NCBI GenBank assembly: GCA_034432935.1
Contig: DAOUBD010000054.1
Span: forward strand, 1 to 64,000
Length of the DNA: 64,000 bases
Origin: DAOUAG01 sp034432935
GTDB taxonomy: Bacteria > Chloroflexota > Dehalococcoidia > SM23-28-2 > RBG-16-64-32
Direction: 5' to 3'
In this document: positions 49,388-57,495 of the stretch, in pieces
How positions within the stretch are numbered: the first letter of the stretch is position 1
Layout of the letters: every line of letters starts with the position of its first letter
Made by a program: the position numbers and the translations under genes
The notes under the pieces: generated by a model
Databases searched by the model: none
What the model saw: the letters and a program-made list of their open reading frames with translations, nothing else
What the model was told of the DNA's origin: nothing

Positions 49388-50208
49388 CCCTTACGCTCGG
49401 TTGGTTCTCCACCGGCCGCGGCCCCACCTCGCGCAAGCTATTGGCCGCCGCCCACGACGAGATCGCCTCGGGACGCCTGGACGCCCGCATCGTGGTGGTG
49501 TTCTGCAACCGGGAGCAGGGTGAGGACCCCAACACCGATATCTTCCTCGACCAGGTGCGGGGATACGGCCTCCCTCTGGTCTGCTTCTCATCGAGGGCCT
49601 TCCGGCGAGCCCGCGGCGAGAAGCCGGCGCGCAAAGGCGAGCCGCTGCCCCAGTGGCGGCGGGAATATGACCGGGAGGTTATGCGCCTTCTGGAGCCATA
49701 TCCTTTCCAACTGGGGGTGCTCGCCGGGTACATGCTCATCTTCACGGAGGAGGCGGCCGCCCGCTACGACCTTCTGAACTTGCACCCGGCGGCCCCGGGG
49801 GGACCCAAGGGAGTGTGGCAAGATGTCATCTGGCAGCTCATCGAGGCGAGGGCCGAGACGGCTGGCGTGATGCTTCACCTGGCGACAGCCCAACTGGATG
49901 AAGGCCCCCCCGTCACGTACTGCACCTACCCCATACGCGGCCCCGCCTTCGACCACTTGTGGCAACTCGTAGAAGGCCGCTCCGTCGATGAGATCAAGGC
50001 CACAGACGGAGAGTCGCATCCTTTGTTCGTCGAGATCAGGCGCCACGGCGTCGCCAGGGAGGTCCCCTTGGTCATAGAGACGCTGCGGGCCTTCGCAGAC
50101 GGACGCGTGCGCATAGTGAACAAGCGGGTTGTGGACGCCAGCGGCCAGCCCATAGGGGGCTACGACCTCAGCCCGGAGATCGAGCGTCTCGTTGCTGGGG
50201 CGCTGTGA
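49384..50208 (+). CDS. PurN-like formyltransferase
   Basis: A 274-aa formyl-transferase-domain protein. The N-terminal phosphate-type loop is LGWFSTGRGPTSRKLL, and the catalytic Asn-His-Asp triad is visible as LLNLHPAAPGG and LDEGPPVTYC. These match the PurN (GAR transformylase) scheme, although the protein is longer, with about 30 extra residues near 70-100 and a C-terminal extension. With purD, purE, purB, purC and purS downstream, glycinamide ribonucleotide formylation is the likeliest reaction. Start GTG 49384 gives the GTGA overlap common in this window; ATG 49372 is the alternative. A methionyl-tRNA or sugar formyltransferase is less likely. Confidence 0.75.
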   Translation: MTLTLGWFSTGRGPTSRKLLAAAHDEIASGRLDARIVVVFCNREQGEDPNTDIFLDQVRGYGLPLVCFSSRAFRRARGEKPARKGEPLPQWRREYDREVMRLLEPYPFQLGVLAGYMLIFTEEAAARYDLLNLHPAAPGGPKGVWQDVIWQLIEARAETAGVMLHLATAQLDEGPPVTYCTYPIRGPAFDHLWQLVEGRSVDEIKATDGESHPLFVEIRRHGVAREVPLVIETLRAFADGRVRIVNKRVVDASGQPIGGYDLSPEIERLVAGAL

Positions 50209-50239
50209 GCCATCGCCAACGTTCAAATGTGAGGTGGGT

Positions 50240-50245
50240 TATAAT
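50240..50245 (+). promoter_or_regulatory. Consensus -10 before the zinc-ribbon gene
   Basis: A perfect TATAAT at 50240-50245, 34 bases upstream of ATG 50280, with a GGGGGA ribosome binding site between. No -35 at correct spacing was seen. Confidence 0.5.
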
Positions 50246-50279
50246 ACGGCCGAGCCGCATCACCGGGTAAGGGGGACGA

Positions 50280-50618
50280 ATGAACTGCACCGTCTGCGGA
50301 GCCCACGTACCAGCAGGCGCGGCGGCTTGCCTCGCCTGCGGGGCCAGCGTACGCCTGCCTGTACCGCGCAGGCGCGCTTCCGCGCCAGCCGTCTGGCGAC
50401 AGGCGGCCCCCATCGTTGCGCGGGGTGCTGCGCTGGTGGCCCTGGGGGTCCTAAGCGAATGGCTCCTCCGTTCGGCGGCCAAGAGGGCTCTATCGCTGCC
50501 TTTCGGCGGAAGACGGCGCAAGCGCACGGCCTTGGCGCGGCGCCAGCGCCAGCCGGCCAGCGGTGTTGTCGCCGTCAGCGAGACGATCATCGCCCGGCGC
50601 GTGGTCTACCGGAGCTAG
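50280..50618 (+). CDS. Zinc-ribbon small membrane-associated protein, unknown
   Basis: A 112-aa protein. The N terminus is a two-CxxC zinc ribbon (CTVCGAHVPAGAAACLACG), followed by a basic linker and a weakly hydrophobic helix (residues of about 55-70, VARGAALVALGVLSEWLL). The C-terminal half is Arg-rich and ends in a beta-like segment (GVVAVSETIIARRVVYRS). No known function. It has its own TATAAT promoter and a GGGGGA ribosome binding site, and is next to another zinc-ribbon/membrane protein. Confidence 0.7.
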   Translation: MNCTVCGAHVPAGAAACLACGASVRLPVPRRRASAPAVWRQAAPIVARGAALVALGVLSEWLLRSAAKRALSLPFGGRRRKRTALARRQRQPASGVVAVSETIIARRVVYRS

Positions 50619-50669
50619 CCGGAAGCCCGGATGCTGTAACGCCGGCGGGTCTCTCGCGTCCCTTTTTTG

Positions 50670-51071
50670 ATGCATGAGTTCGACACTGCGACCCGTGTCG
50701 CTAACGCTTGCCCCATCTGCCAATCGCCCATCGACAATGGCGATCTCTTCTGTCCCCGCTGTGGCAATTTCCTCCACGGCGATAACTCCAGCCCGGATGC
50801 CCTGAACCTGCCCGTCGTGCACCTCTTGACCCAGGTGTGCACTCTCCAGAAAGACCTGCTGCACCAGTTTCGGACGGGCCAGGCCCTCCAGGCGCGGCAG
50901 TTCCAGCAGGCGCTGAGGCTCCAGGCTGAGCAGTTGAACCAGACCCTGGCCCACGCCGCCCGGCAGATGGAGTCGCAGGAGCGCAAGCTGCGCCTCCTGG
51001 TGACCTGGGCCACGGGCATCGCTGCCGCAGCCATCGGGCTCGTCCTCATCGTCACCCAGATCACCAACTGA
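50670..51071 (+). CDS. Zinc-ribbon / coiled-coil / membrane-helix protein, unknown
   Basis: A 133-aa protein. Residues of about 12-35 form a zinc ribbon (CPICQSPIDNGDLFCPRCG). Residues 50-105 are Gln/Leu-rich and probably helical or coiled-coil (QARQFQQALRLQAEQLNQTL). One C-terminal membrane helix (LLVTWATGIAAAAIGLVLIV) leaves almost nothing beyond it, giving a tail-anchored topology with the zinc ribbon in the cytoplasm. ATG 50670 is adjacent to TTG 50667. Function unknown; pairing with the preceding zinc-ribbon gene may be meaningful. Confidence 0.72.
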   Translation: MHEFDTATRVANACPICQSPIDNGDLFCPRCGNFLHGDNSSPDALNLPVVHLLTQVCTLQKDLLHQFRTGQALQARQFQQALRLQAEQLNQTLAHAARQMESQERKLRLLVTWATGIAAAAIGLVLIVTQITN

Positions 51072-51180
51072 GTCCGCCGCCCAGCGGGGGCGCATGCCGC
51101 CTCAACGGCGATGCCGTAAAATACCGTCTGGTGGCCACGTCAGCTCTCTCGACCATCGCGACACCCGGCGCCCTCAACGC

Positions 51181-52461
51181 ATGAACGTCCTAGTTGTCGG
51201 CGGCGGCGCCCGCGAGCACGCCATAGCCTGGAAGCTCCGCCAATCGCCCAGGCTCGGGGACCTCTTCGTAGCCCCTGGCAACGCCGGGACAGCGGCCATA
51301 GCCCAAAACCTGCCCGTGAAGGCGCTGGACGCAGAGGGCATTCTGGCTGCCGTCAGAGAGCACCACATCGATCTGGTGATCGTCGGCCCGGAGGCCCCGC
51401 TATCTGCCGGGCTGGTGGACCGTCTGGCTGCGGAGGGCGTAGCCGCCTTCGGGCCGAGCCAGGAGGCCGCCCGCATCGAGTCCTCGAAGGCTTTCTCCAA
51501 GCGGCTGATGATGGAGCACGGCATACCGACAGCCCAGGCCGCCACCTTCAGCAGCCGGACGGAAGCCCGCGACTACGTTCTTCGCCAGGATGGGGCCCTG
51601 GTAGTGAAGGCCGACGGCCTGGCGGCGGGCAAGGGCGTATTTGTCTGTGAGGACCCAGATGAGGCCCTGCGGGCCATCGATCTGATGATGGGCGAAGACG
51701 CGGTGTTCGGCGAGGCAGGCCGCACCGTTGTCATCGAGGAACGGCTATCGGGGCGGGAGGTCTCCGCCCACGCCTTCACCGACGGCATGTCAGTAAGACC
51801 GATGCCCTTCTCCTGCGATTACAAGCGGGCCCTGGACGGAGACCGGGGACCCAACACCGGAGGCATGGGAGCCTACAGTCCCCCCATGTGGCTGGACGAG
51901 GGCCTGGAACGGGTCATCCATGAGCGAATCACCGAGGCGGCAGTGCGGGCGATGGCCCAGGAGGGCCGGCCTTACCGGGGCGTCCTCTACCCGGGGCTGA
52001 TGGTCACAGCCGACGGGCCGAAGGTGCTGGAGTTCAACTGCCGTTTTGGTGACCCGGAGACCCAGGTGCTCCTGCCGCGGCTCAAAGGAGACCTCCTGGA
52101 GATCTGCTGGCACGTCGTCAACGGGACGTTGGCGGACGCCTCGGTCGATTGGTCGACGGACGCTTGTGTGGGGGTGGTGATGGCTTCGGGCGGCTATCCA
52201 GACGACTATCAGACGGGCTACGAGATCGCAGGGCTGGGGAGCGTGGAGCCCGGCGTGCTGGTGTTCCATGCCGGCACAGCCATCGCCGAGGACGGCTCTG
52301 TGGTGACGGCCGGCGGGCGTGTCCTCACGGTGGTGGCCACCGGCCGCACCCTGGCAGAGGCCCGGGGAAAGGCCTATCGCAACGTCCAACGCATCCATTT
52401 CTCGCGCTGCCACTACCGCAAGGATATCGCCGCACCGGCGGCAGACGCCCGCGCCGAGTAG
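51181..52461 (+). CDS. purD: Phosphoribosylamine-glycine ligase
   Basis: A 426-aa ATP-grasp enzyme making GAR, the second step of purine synthesis. N terminus NVLVVGGGAREHAIAWKL, ATP-grasp elements VVKADGLAAGKGVFV and PNTGGMGAYSPP, and the metal-binding segment LEFNCRFGDPETQVLLPRL are intact. ATG 51181 matches the conserved N terminus; codons upstream look untranslated. A TAAAAT hexamer (51117-51122) may serve as -10. purE follows after 29 bases, with a second promoter-like element in the gap. Confidence 0.96.
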   Translation: MNVLVVGGGAREHAIAWKLRQSPRLGDLFVAPGNAGTAAIAQNLPVKALDAEGILAAVREHHIDLVIVGPEAPLSAGLVDRLAAEGVAAFGPSQEAARIESSKAFSKRLMMEHGIPTAQAATFSSRTEARDYVLRQDGALVVKADGLAAGKGVFVCEDPDEALRAIDLMMGEDAVFGEAGRTVVIEERLSGREVSAHAFTDGMSVRPMPFSCDYKRALDGDRGPNTGGMGAYSPPMWLDEGLERVIHERITEAAVRAMAQEGRPYRGVLYPGLMVTADGPKVLEFNCRFGDPETQVLLPRLKGDLLEICWHVVNGTLADASVDWSTDACVGVVMASGGYPDDYQTGYEIAGLGSVEPGVLVFHAGTAIAEDGSVVTAGGRVLTVVATGRTLAEARGKAYRNVQRIHFSRCHYRKDIAAPAADARAE

Positions 52462-52471
52462 GGAGCCGCGG

Positions 52472-52480
52472 TGCTAGAAT
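52472..52480 (+). promoter_or_regulatory. Extended -10 element before purE
   Basis: TG-C-TAGAAT at 52472-52480, identical in all nine bases to the dprA element. ATG 52491 lies ten bases after the hexamer; the earlier in-frame ATG 52479 overlaps the hexamer and is therefore disfavoured. Confidence 0.45.
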
Positions 52481-52490
52481 GAACGCCGGT

Positions 52491-52955
52491 ATGCCTGGCC
52501 GCGTTGCCGTAGTCACCGGATCGAAATCAGACCTCCCGCTCCTCCGGCCGTGTCTTGACACCCTCACGGAACTGGGGATCGCGCACGAGGTGATGGTGAT
52601 GTCGGCTCACCGCACGCCATCGAAGGTCCAGCAGTTCGCTACCACAGCAGCGGAGAGGGGGTTCGAGGTGATCATCGCCGCCGCCGGCATGGCTGCGCAC
52701 CTCCCCGGGGTCATAGCCGCCTGGACGCCCCTGCCCGTAATCGGGGTGCCTCTGGCCCCAGCCGGAGGGCAGGGGCTCACGGGGCTGGACTCCCTGCTCT
52801 CCATCGTCCAAATGCCACCCGGGGTGCCCGTGGCCTGCATGGCCATCAATGGCGCCAAGAACGCAGCCCTCTTTGCCGCCGCCGTCCTAGCCCTCAGGCA
52901 CGAGGACATCCGCCAGGCCCTGGGCCGCTTTCGGGCCACGCAGTCTTCATCCTGA
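52491..52955 (+). CDS. purE: N5-carboxyaminoimidazole ribonucleotide mutase (class I PurE)
   Basis: A 154-aa PurE. Substrate-binding motifs VVTGSKSDLPLLRPCLD, VMSAHRTPSKV (the catalytic-loop His), AAAGMAAHLPGV and PLAPAGGQGLTGLDSLLS are all visible. Class I PurE needs N5-CAIR from PurK, but no purK is next to it, so PurK may be elsewhere or the enzyme may be the AIR-carboxylase type. Start ATG 52491 is set by the preceding -10 element. Followed by a cupin gene with a perfect ribosome binding site. Confidence 0.93.
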   Translation: MPGRVAVVTGSKSDLPLLRPCLDTLTELGIAHEVMVMSAHRTPSKVQQFATTAAERGFEVIIAAAGMAAHLPGVIAAWTPLPVIGVPLAPAGGQGLTGLDSLLSIVQMPPGVPVACMAINGAKNAALFAAAVLALRHEDIRQALGRFRATQSSS

Positions 52956-52987
52956 GCCCCGTCGACCAAAAGAAAGGAGGACGCCCC

Positions 52988-53311
52988 ATGCCCATCGTTC
53001 ACCACGGATCGGCAACCCCTGTCGAAATGCTGCCGGGGGTCGTGCGCCGCACAATGACAGACGGCGAACGCATGATGTTGTGCGAGGTGCGCATGGAGAA
53101 GGGGGCCGTGGTGCCTCAGCACACCCACCCGCACGAACAGACGGGGTGGCTGGCCTCCGGCAAGCTCCGGCTGATGGTGGCTGGCGAGAGCCGCGATCTG
53201 GCCCCCGGCGACGCTTGGATGATCCCCGGTGGCGTGCCTCATGAGGCCATAGCGCTGGAGGCATGCGTGTTCGTTGACATCTTCTCGCCGCCCCGGGACG
53301 AATACCGGTAG
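52988..53311 (+). CDS. Single-domain cupin protein
   Basis: A 107-aa cupin. Motif 1 metal ligands are in VPQHTHPHEQTGWLASG (three His, one Glu/Gln region); motif 2 has PGDAWMIPGGVPHEA with the last His. Function of such small cupins ranges from sugar isomerases to regulators and is not deducible. It has the strongest ribosome binding site in the region (AAAGGAGGA) and lies between purE and purB, so co-expression with purine genes is likely. Confidence 0.9.
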   Translation: MPIVHHGSATPVEMLPGVVRRTMTDGERMMLCEVRMEKGAVVPQHTHPHEQTGWLASGKLRLMVAGESRDLAPGDAWMIPGGVPHEAIALEACVFVDIFSPPRDEYR

Positions 53312-53438
53312 TGGCTCGTCATCTCGTTGCCCTTTCCCGTCCCCCCGGCATGCACTACACTAACGGCGTGGCACCCTACCGCAACCGAGCGCCATGCGCT
53401 AGCCCCCGAGAGCCCAGCCCGCTACTGGCCCCCCAGCG

Positions 53439-54728
53439 ATGATCGAACGCTACAGCCGGCCCCAGATGGCCGCTATCTGGTCCGAGGAGCGCAAGCTAGA
53501 CACCTGGCTGAGGGTGGAGATCGCCGTCTGCGAGGCGTGGGCCGAGCGCGGGGTGATCCCTCCGGAGGCGATGGCCAGGATCCGCGGCGCCCGCTACGAC
53601 ATCGAGCGCTGGCGGCAGTACGAGAAGGAGATGCACCACGATTTCAACGCCTTCTTGCGCTCCGTGGCGGACAGCCTGGGCGAGGAGTCGCGCTTCGTGC
53701 ATCTGGGACTGACCTCGTACGATGTGGAGGACACGGCGCTGGCCCTGCGGCTCGTGGAGGCCACGGACCTCCTGGAGCAAGATGTCCACACCCTGATGGA
53801 GGCCATCGCTGCGCGGGCCCGGGAGCACAAGGACACCATCATCATGGGCCGCAGCCACGGTGTGCATGCCGAGCCCACCTCCTTCGGCCTCAAGCTGGCC
53901 GGCTGGTGGGACGAGATGCGCCGCCACTCCCACCGGCTCACCCATGCCAAAGAGCAGGTGGCCGTGGGCAAGATATCGGGCCCTGTAGGCTCCCACGCCA
54001 GCGTCCCGCCGGACCTGGAGGAGGACGTCTGCGGGAGTCTGGGCCTCCTCGCGGAGCCGGTGTCCACGCAGGTGGTCCACCGCGACCGGCACGCCCTTTT
54101 CGTTTCGACCCTGGCGCTTGTGGCAGCGAGCCTCGAGAAGTTCGCCACTGAGATACGCCACCTCCAGCGCACCGAGGTGCTGGAGGTCGAGGAGCCGTTC
54201 CTCGCGGGGCAGACGGGCTCATCGGCCATGCCCCACAAGCGCAACCCCGAGAAGTGTGAGCGCATCACCGGGCTGGCCAGGCTCTTCCGGGGCTACGCCC
54301 TCGCTGCCCTGGAAGACGTCGCCCTATGGCACGAACGGGACATCTCCCACTCGTCGGTGGAGCGCGTGATACTTCCTGACGCCTGCATCCTCCTGGACTA
54401 CATGCTGGACCTGATGACGTTCATTGTCCGGGGAATGCGGGTCTACCCCGAGCGGATGAAAGAGAATATGGAGGCCAGCTACGGCCTGCCATTCTCGCAG
54501 CGGGTGCTCCTGGCTCTTATCGATAAGGGTATGGGCCGGCAGGAAGCGTACAAGGTTGTACAGCGATGCGCCATGCGATCATGGGAAACGCGGACGCCCT
54601 TCTTGGAGCTCTTGCGTCAAGACCCCGATATCACCTCCCGCCTTGAGCCCTCTGAACTTTCATCCCTGTTCGACTACGGATACTACCTCCGGCACGTCGA
54701 TGACAGTTTCCGCAGGTTGGGCCTATGA
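53439..54728 (+). CDS. purB: Adenylosuccinate lyase
   Basis: A 429-aa fumarase/aspartase-superfamily lyase acting twice in purine synthesis (SAICAR to AICAR and adenylosuccinate to AMP). The signature GSSAMPHKRNPEKCE with the catalytic serine loop is intact; FVHLGLTSYDVEDTA and IMGRSHGVHAEPTSFG supply the other active-site regions. Start ATG 53439 (MIERYSRPQMAAIWSEERK) is the canonical N terminus. Overlaps purC by four bases. A TACACT hexamer at 53354-53359 may be its promoter, giving an 80-base leader. Confidence 0.97.
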   Translation: MIERYSRPQMAAIWSEERKLDTWLRVEIAVCEAWAERGVIPPEAMARIRGARYDIERWRQYEKEMHHDFNAFLRSVADSLGEESRFVHLGLTSYDVEDTALALRLVEATDLLEQDVHTLMEAIAARAREHKDTIIMGRSHGVHAEPTSFGLKLAGWWDEMRRHSHRLTHAKEQVAVGKISGPVGSHASVPPDLEEDVCGSLGLLAEPVSTQVVHRDRHALFVSTLALVAASLEKFATEIRHLQRTEVLEVEEPFLAGQTGSSAMPHKRNPEKCERITGLARLFRGYALAALEDVALWHERDISHSSVERVILPDACILLDYMLDLMTFIVRGMRVYPERMKENMEASYGLPFSQRVLLALIDKGMGRQEAYKVVQRCAMRSWETRTPFLELLRQDPDITSRLEPSELSSLFDYGYYLRHVDDSFRRLGL

Positions 54729-55621
54729 GCACGGTGCTCAACGAATCGGCCCTCGACCTGCCCCTGCTCACCCGAGGCAAGGTGCGCGACGTCTATGACC
54801 TGGGGGACAAGCTCCTCATAGTGGCCACGGACCGCATCTCCGCCTTCGATGTGGTCCTCCCCACCGGCATCCCGGACAAGGGGCTGGTCCTCACCCAGAT
54901 GTCGGCCTTCTGGTTCGAGATGACGGGCGATATCGTGCCCAACCACTTCCTGGGGCTGGTGGACGCGACTCGTGTCGAAGGCATGCCTGTGGAGCTGCCC
55001 CGCGAGATCATCGGCCGCGCCATGTTGGTGCGAAAGGCGGAGCGGATCGATATCGAGTGCGTCGTCCGCGGCTATCTCTCTGGCTCCGGTTGGAAGGACT
55101 ACCAGGCCTCCGGCTCCATCAGCGGCGTGAAGCTGCCGCCTGGCCTCCAGGAGAGCGACGAGCTGCCGGAACCCATCTTTACGCCCACCACGAAGGCGGC
55201 GGAAGGCCACGACCAGCCCATATCCTACCGCCAGGTGGTGCAGCGGGCGGGCCAGCGCGCCGCCAACGCCATGAAGCTCCGCAGCCTGGCCCTGTATCGG
55301 TATGGCCGTGACTACGCCCGGGACCGTGGCATCATCATCGCTGACACCAAGTTCGAGTTCGGCTGGCTCGACGATGAGATCATCCTCATCGATGAATGCC
55401 TGACGCCGGACTCCAGCCGCTTCTGGCCCGCGGACGCCTACCGGCCCGGGGGGCCCCAGCCGAGCTTCGACAAACAGTACGTAAGGGACTACCTGACAGA
55501 GATTGGCTGGAACCGGGAGCCGCCGGCGCCCGAGTTGCCGGCCGACGTGGTGGCCAGGACGGCGGAGAAGTACCGGGAGGCGTTTCGCCGCCTCACCGGC
55601 CGGGAGCTGGTGCGGCCGTGA
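54725..55621 (+). CDS. purC: SAICAR synthetase
   Basis: A 298-aa phosphoribosylaminoimidazole-succinocarboxamide synthase of the longer, eukaryote-like length class. Motifs: RGKVRDVYDLGDKLLIVATDRISAFDV, RKAERIDIECVVRGYLSGSGWK, and IIIADTKFEFGWLDDEIILIDECLTPDSSRFW. It joins CAIR to aspartate. ATG overlaps purB stop (ATGA), and its own stop overlaps the next GTG (GTGA). Confidence 0.97.
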   Translation: MSTVLNESALDLPLLTRGKVRDVYDLGDKLLIVATDRISAFDVVLPTGIPDKGLVLTQMSAFWFEMTGDIVPNHFLGLVDATRVEGMPVELPREIIGRAMLVRKAERIDIECVVRGYLSGSGWKDYQASGSISGVKLPPGLQESDELPEPIFTPTTKAAEGHDQPISYRQVVQRAGQRAANAMKLRSLALYRYGRDYARDRGIIIADTKFEFGWLDDEIILIDECLTPDSSRFWPADAYRPGGPQPSFDKQYVRDYLTEIGWNREPPAPELPADVVARTAEKYREAFRRLTGRELVRP

Positions 55622-56037
55622 GCAGCCCTCCGCCGGCCATCGCAGAATTCCTGCGTGGGCCGCGCGTCGCGGCCCTGGCCACGGTCAGGCCGGACGGCCG
55701 GCCCCACGTCACGCCGGTGTGGTACGAGTATGACGGCACCGAGTTCATCGTCAGCACATTCCGGGCCTCCCAGAAGCTGCGGAACGTTCGCCACAAGGGA
55801 TTCGCCTGCCTCTGCATCTACTCCCAAGAGATCCCTTACCGGCAGGTCATCGTCGAAGGCACTGCCCGGGCAGGAGGGCCCCTGGATAACGTCTGCCGGC
55901 TGCGCGTAGCCACCCGCTACCTGGGCGAGGCGGCCGCCAAGGCCTACGTCCGGGACACGGCGGATTGGGACGTGGCATCCATCTGGATCCGGCCCGTCCG
56001 ATGGATTACAGAGGGCTTCCAGGAGGAGGAAGAATGA
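55618..56037 (+). CDS. PPOX-class (pyridoxamine 5'-phosphate oxidase fold) oxidoreductase, possibly F420-dependent
   Basis: A 139-aa split-barrel flavin/F420-binding protein. N-terminal LRGPRVAALATVRPDGRPHVTPVWYEYDG is the family signature, and RQVIVEGTARAGG forms the second strand pair. Many short homologues in Actinobacteria and Chloroflexota use F420, but FMN or heme cannot be excluded. The start GTG 55618 overlaps the purC stop; no ATG is available. The stop overlaps the DinB gene start (ATGA). Confidence 0.85.
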   Translation: MSSPPPAIAEFLRGPRVAALATVRPDGRPHVTPVWYEYDGTEFIVSTFRASQKLRNVRHKGFACLCIYSQEIPYRQVIVEGTARAGGPLDNVCRLRVATRYLGEAAAKAYVRDTADWDVASIWIRPVRWITEGFQEEEE

Positions 56038-56573
56038 CGCAACAGTCCAGCCCTTTCGATGAGATCGTGTCCTACGTCCGCCACCAGGCGGCCAAAGGGC
56101 CAGAACACTTGGACTCCCTGATGGAGCGCACGCAGGCCGACTGGGCCCGCTGCCTGGAGGGTATGTCAGAAGCACAGGCCACCTTTCGCGCCGGGAAGGA
56201 ATGGACTGTGAAAGAGATCTTGGGCCACGCCATCGGCTCCACCCGGCTCGTCAACCGGCAGGTGGCGGAGGCCGCGCAGGGCGTCGTAACGGATTCACCC
56301 TTCGGCGAGGCCGAGGAGCTGCGGAACCAGGCGCCGAGAGAGGAGCGGCGGCCGGTGGAAGAGCTGCGGAGAGAGATGACGGCGGCGCTGGAGGAGACAC
56401 GGGCGCTGGTCCGGCGGTTGGCCCAGGACAATCCCCCGGACGTGACTTTCAAGCACCCCTTCTTCGGCTCCCTGCGGCTCATGGAATGGATCGCTTTCCA
56501 GCGGGTACATAGCCTGGACCACATCCAACAGATCGAGAAGGTCAAGGCGGACCCAGCGTATCCGAGGGGTTGA
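56034..56573 (+). CDS. DinB-family four-helix protein
   Basis: A 179-aa protein of the DinB/YfiT metal-binding group. Putative metal His residues are in KEILGHAIGSTR and in FQRVHSLDHIQQIE; the helical spacing fits a four-helix bundle. Some relatives are thiol transferases or maleylpyruvate isomerase-like, but no function is assigned to this type. ATG 56034 follows GAGGAGGAAG and overlaps the preceding stop. purS starts four bases after its stop. Confidence 0.85.
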   Translation: MTQQSSPFDEIVSYVRHQAAKGPEHLDSLMERTQADWARCLEGMSEAQATFRAGKEWTVKEILGHAIGSTRLVNRQVAEAAQGVVTDSPFGEAEELRNQAPREERRPVEELRREMTAALEETRALVRRLAQDNPPDVTFKHPFFGSLRLMEWIAFQRVHSLDHIQQIEKVKADPAYPRG

Positions 56574-56577
56574 GCCG

Positions 56578-56859
56578 ATGTTCCTGGCCCGCGTTTACGT
56601 CACGCTCAAGCCGACGGTGAACGACCCCCAGGGGCTGACCATCAAGGGGGCGTTGCACTCGCTGGGGTTCGCGGACGTCGAGTCCGTCCGCGCCGGGAAA
56701 TACATGGAGATACGGCTGAAGGCGAAGGACAGCAAGGCGGCGGAGGAGCAGGTGCGGGATATGTGCCGTAGGCTTCTGGCGAACCCGGTGATCGAGGACT
56801 TCCGGTACGAGATAGAGGAGGGGAAGGCGGCGCGCTCCCGCGCCGGCCGCCGCCCCTGA
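56578..56859 (+). CDS. purS: FGAM synthase subunit PurS with a repeat-encoded C-terminal tail
   Basis: A 93-aa PurS, the small bridging subunit of formylglycinamidine ribonucleotide synthase (with PurQ and PurL). The core FLARVYVTLKPTVNDPQGLT, ALHSLGFADVESVRAGKYME and LLANPVIEDFRYEIE is complete by residue 82. The last 11 residues (KAARSRAGRRP) are basic, unlike typical PurS ends, and are encoded by a 54-bp element present again 849 bases downstream. purQ and purL, usually next, are absent; instead an opposite-strand regulator gene follows. Confidence 0.93.
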   Translation: MFLARVYVTLKPTVNDPQGLTIKGALHSLGFADVESVRAGKYMEIRLKAKDSKAAEEQVRDMCRRLLANPVIEDFRYEIEEGKAARSRAGRRP

Positions 56860-56880
56860 CGCCGGCTCCGGGCGCCGGCG
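56827..56880 (+). repeat. 54-bp direct repeat, copy 1 (overlaps purS 3' end)
   Basis: Differs from copy 2 (57676-57729) at one of 54 positions. It spans the last purS codons and the stop, and its right half folds as CGCCGGC/GCCGGCG with a TCCGGG-type loop. The matching ends abruptly on both sides. Confidence 0.85.
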
Positions 56881-56978
56881 ATCGCCGTATAGCCGGAACG
56901 GCCCGATTCCGCTCTCGGTTGGAGCTTCGCGGGTGCCACGGCCGGCGTACCGGCACGAACCGAGCCCCCAGCGGCCGT

Positions 56979-57464
56979 CTACGATTGACCGCCAGCCCGT
57001 TCGACCGCCCTCAGACCGGCATTTGTTAGCTCCCAGACGCCTCGCTGCGAGTCCTTCCGCAAGAGGCCCTGGTTGACGAGGTCGTAGCGCGCCCACTGGG
57101 CGGTGTTGCGCCACCGAATGCCGCCGGTACTCAAGGGCTGTTTGTCGACCTCGCCAAGAATGGCGTCGACCTTCTGTCCCACCAGGGTGAGGACGTCGTC
57201 GACGCGACCCTTTCCGCCCAACTCGTAGAGCGACTCCAGGATGGGCCGATAGTAGGCGCTCTGGGGAAGCTTTTGCCCTCTGGGGAGCTTCGGCGCACCG
57301 AGGCGCCGGCCACCCACACTTCCACGTGTGGTGGGCCGCAACCCTCGGCGCCTCTCTGCGTAGTCGAGGAGCCTTCGGAGAGCATCCGCCGGAGTGTCTT
57401 CCAGCGGCTCGGCCCACCGCTTCAGGCGCTCCCACGTGGCGTCGTCAATCCTAATAACCGGCAC
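56979..57464 (-). CDS. Ribbon-helix-helix plus Mrr_N-like winged-helix DNA-binding protein
   Basis: A 161-aa putative regulator. Residues 1-38 (MPVIRIDDATWERLKRWAEP) look like a ribbon-helix-helix or SeqA-N-type dimerisation/DNA-binding element. After a basic linker, residues of about 68-161 resemble the Mrr N-terminal winged helix: YYRPILESLYELGGKGRVDDVL, GGIRWRNTAQWARYDLVNQG and RGVWELTNAGLRAV. The Mrr nuclease domain is absent, so a transcription factor or remnant is likelier than a restriction enzyme. GTG 57464 follows AAAGGAGGGAAC. Its own extended -10 and a TTGTTAC tandem repeat lie just upstream. It sits alone between two 54-bp repeats. Confidence 0.75.
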   Translation of the reverse strand: MPVIRIDDATWERLKRWAEPLEDTPADALRRLLDYAERRRGLRPTTRGSVGGRRLGAPKLPRGQKLPQSAYYRPILESLYELGGKGRVDDVLTLVGQKVDAILGEVDKQPLSTGGIRWRNTAQWARYDLVNQGLLRKDSQRGVWELTNAGLRAVERAGGQS

Positions 57465-57480
57465 CGTTCCCTCCTTTCAT

Positions 57481-57495
57481 TTGTTACCTTGTTAC
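57481..57495 (-). promoter_or_regulatory. Tandem TTGTTAC operator-like repeat
   Basis: Two identical 7-mers, 57481-57487 and 57489-57495, with an 8-base period, between the -10 element and the start codon of the regulator on the minus strand (reads GTAACAA twice). Position suggests autoregulation by the RHH protein; inferred. Confidence 0.45.
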
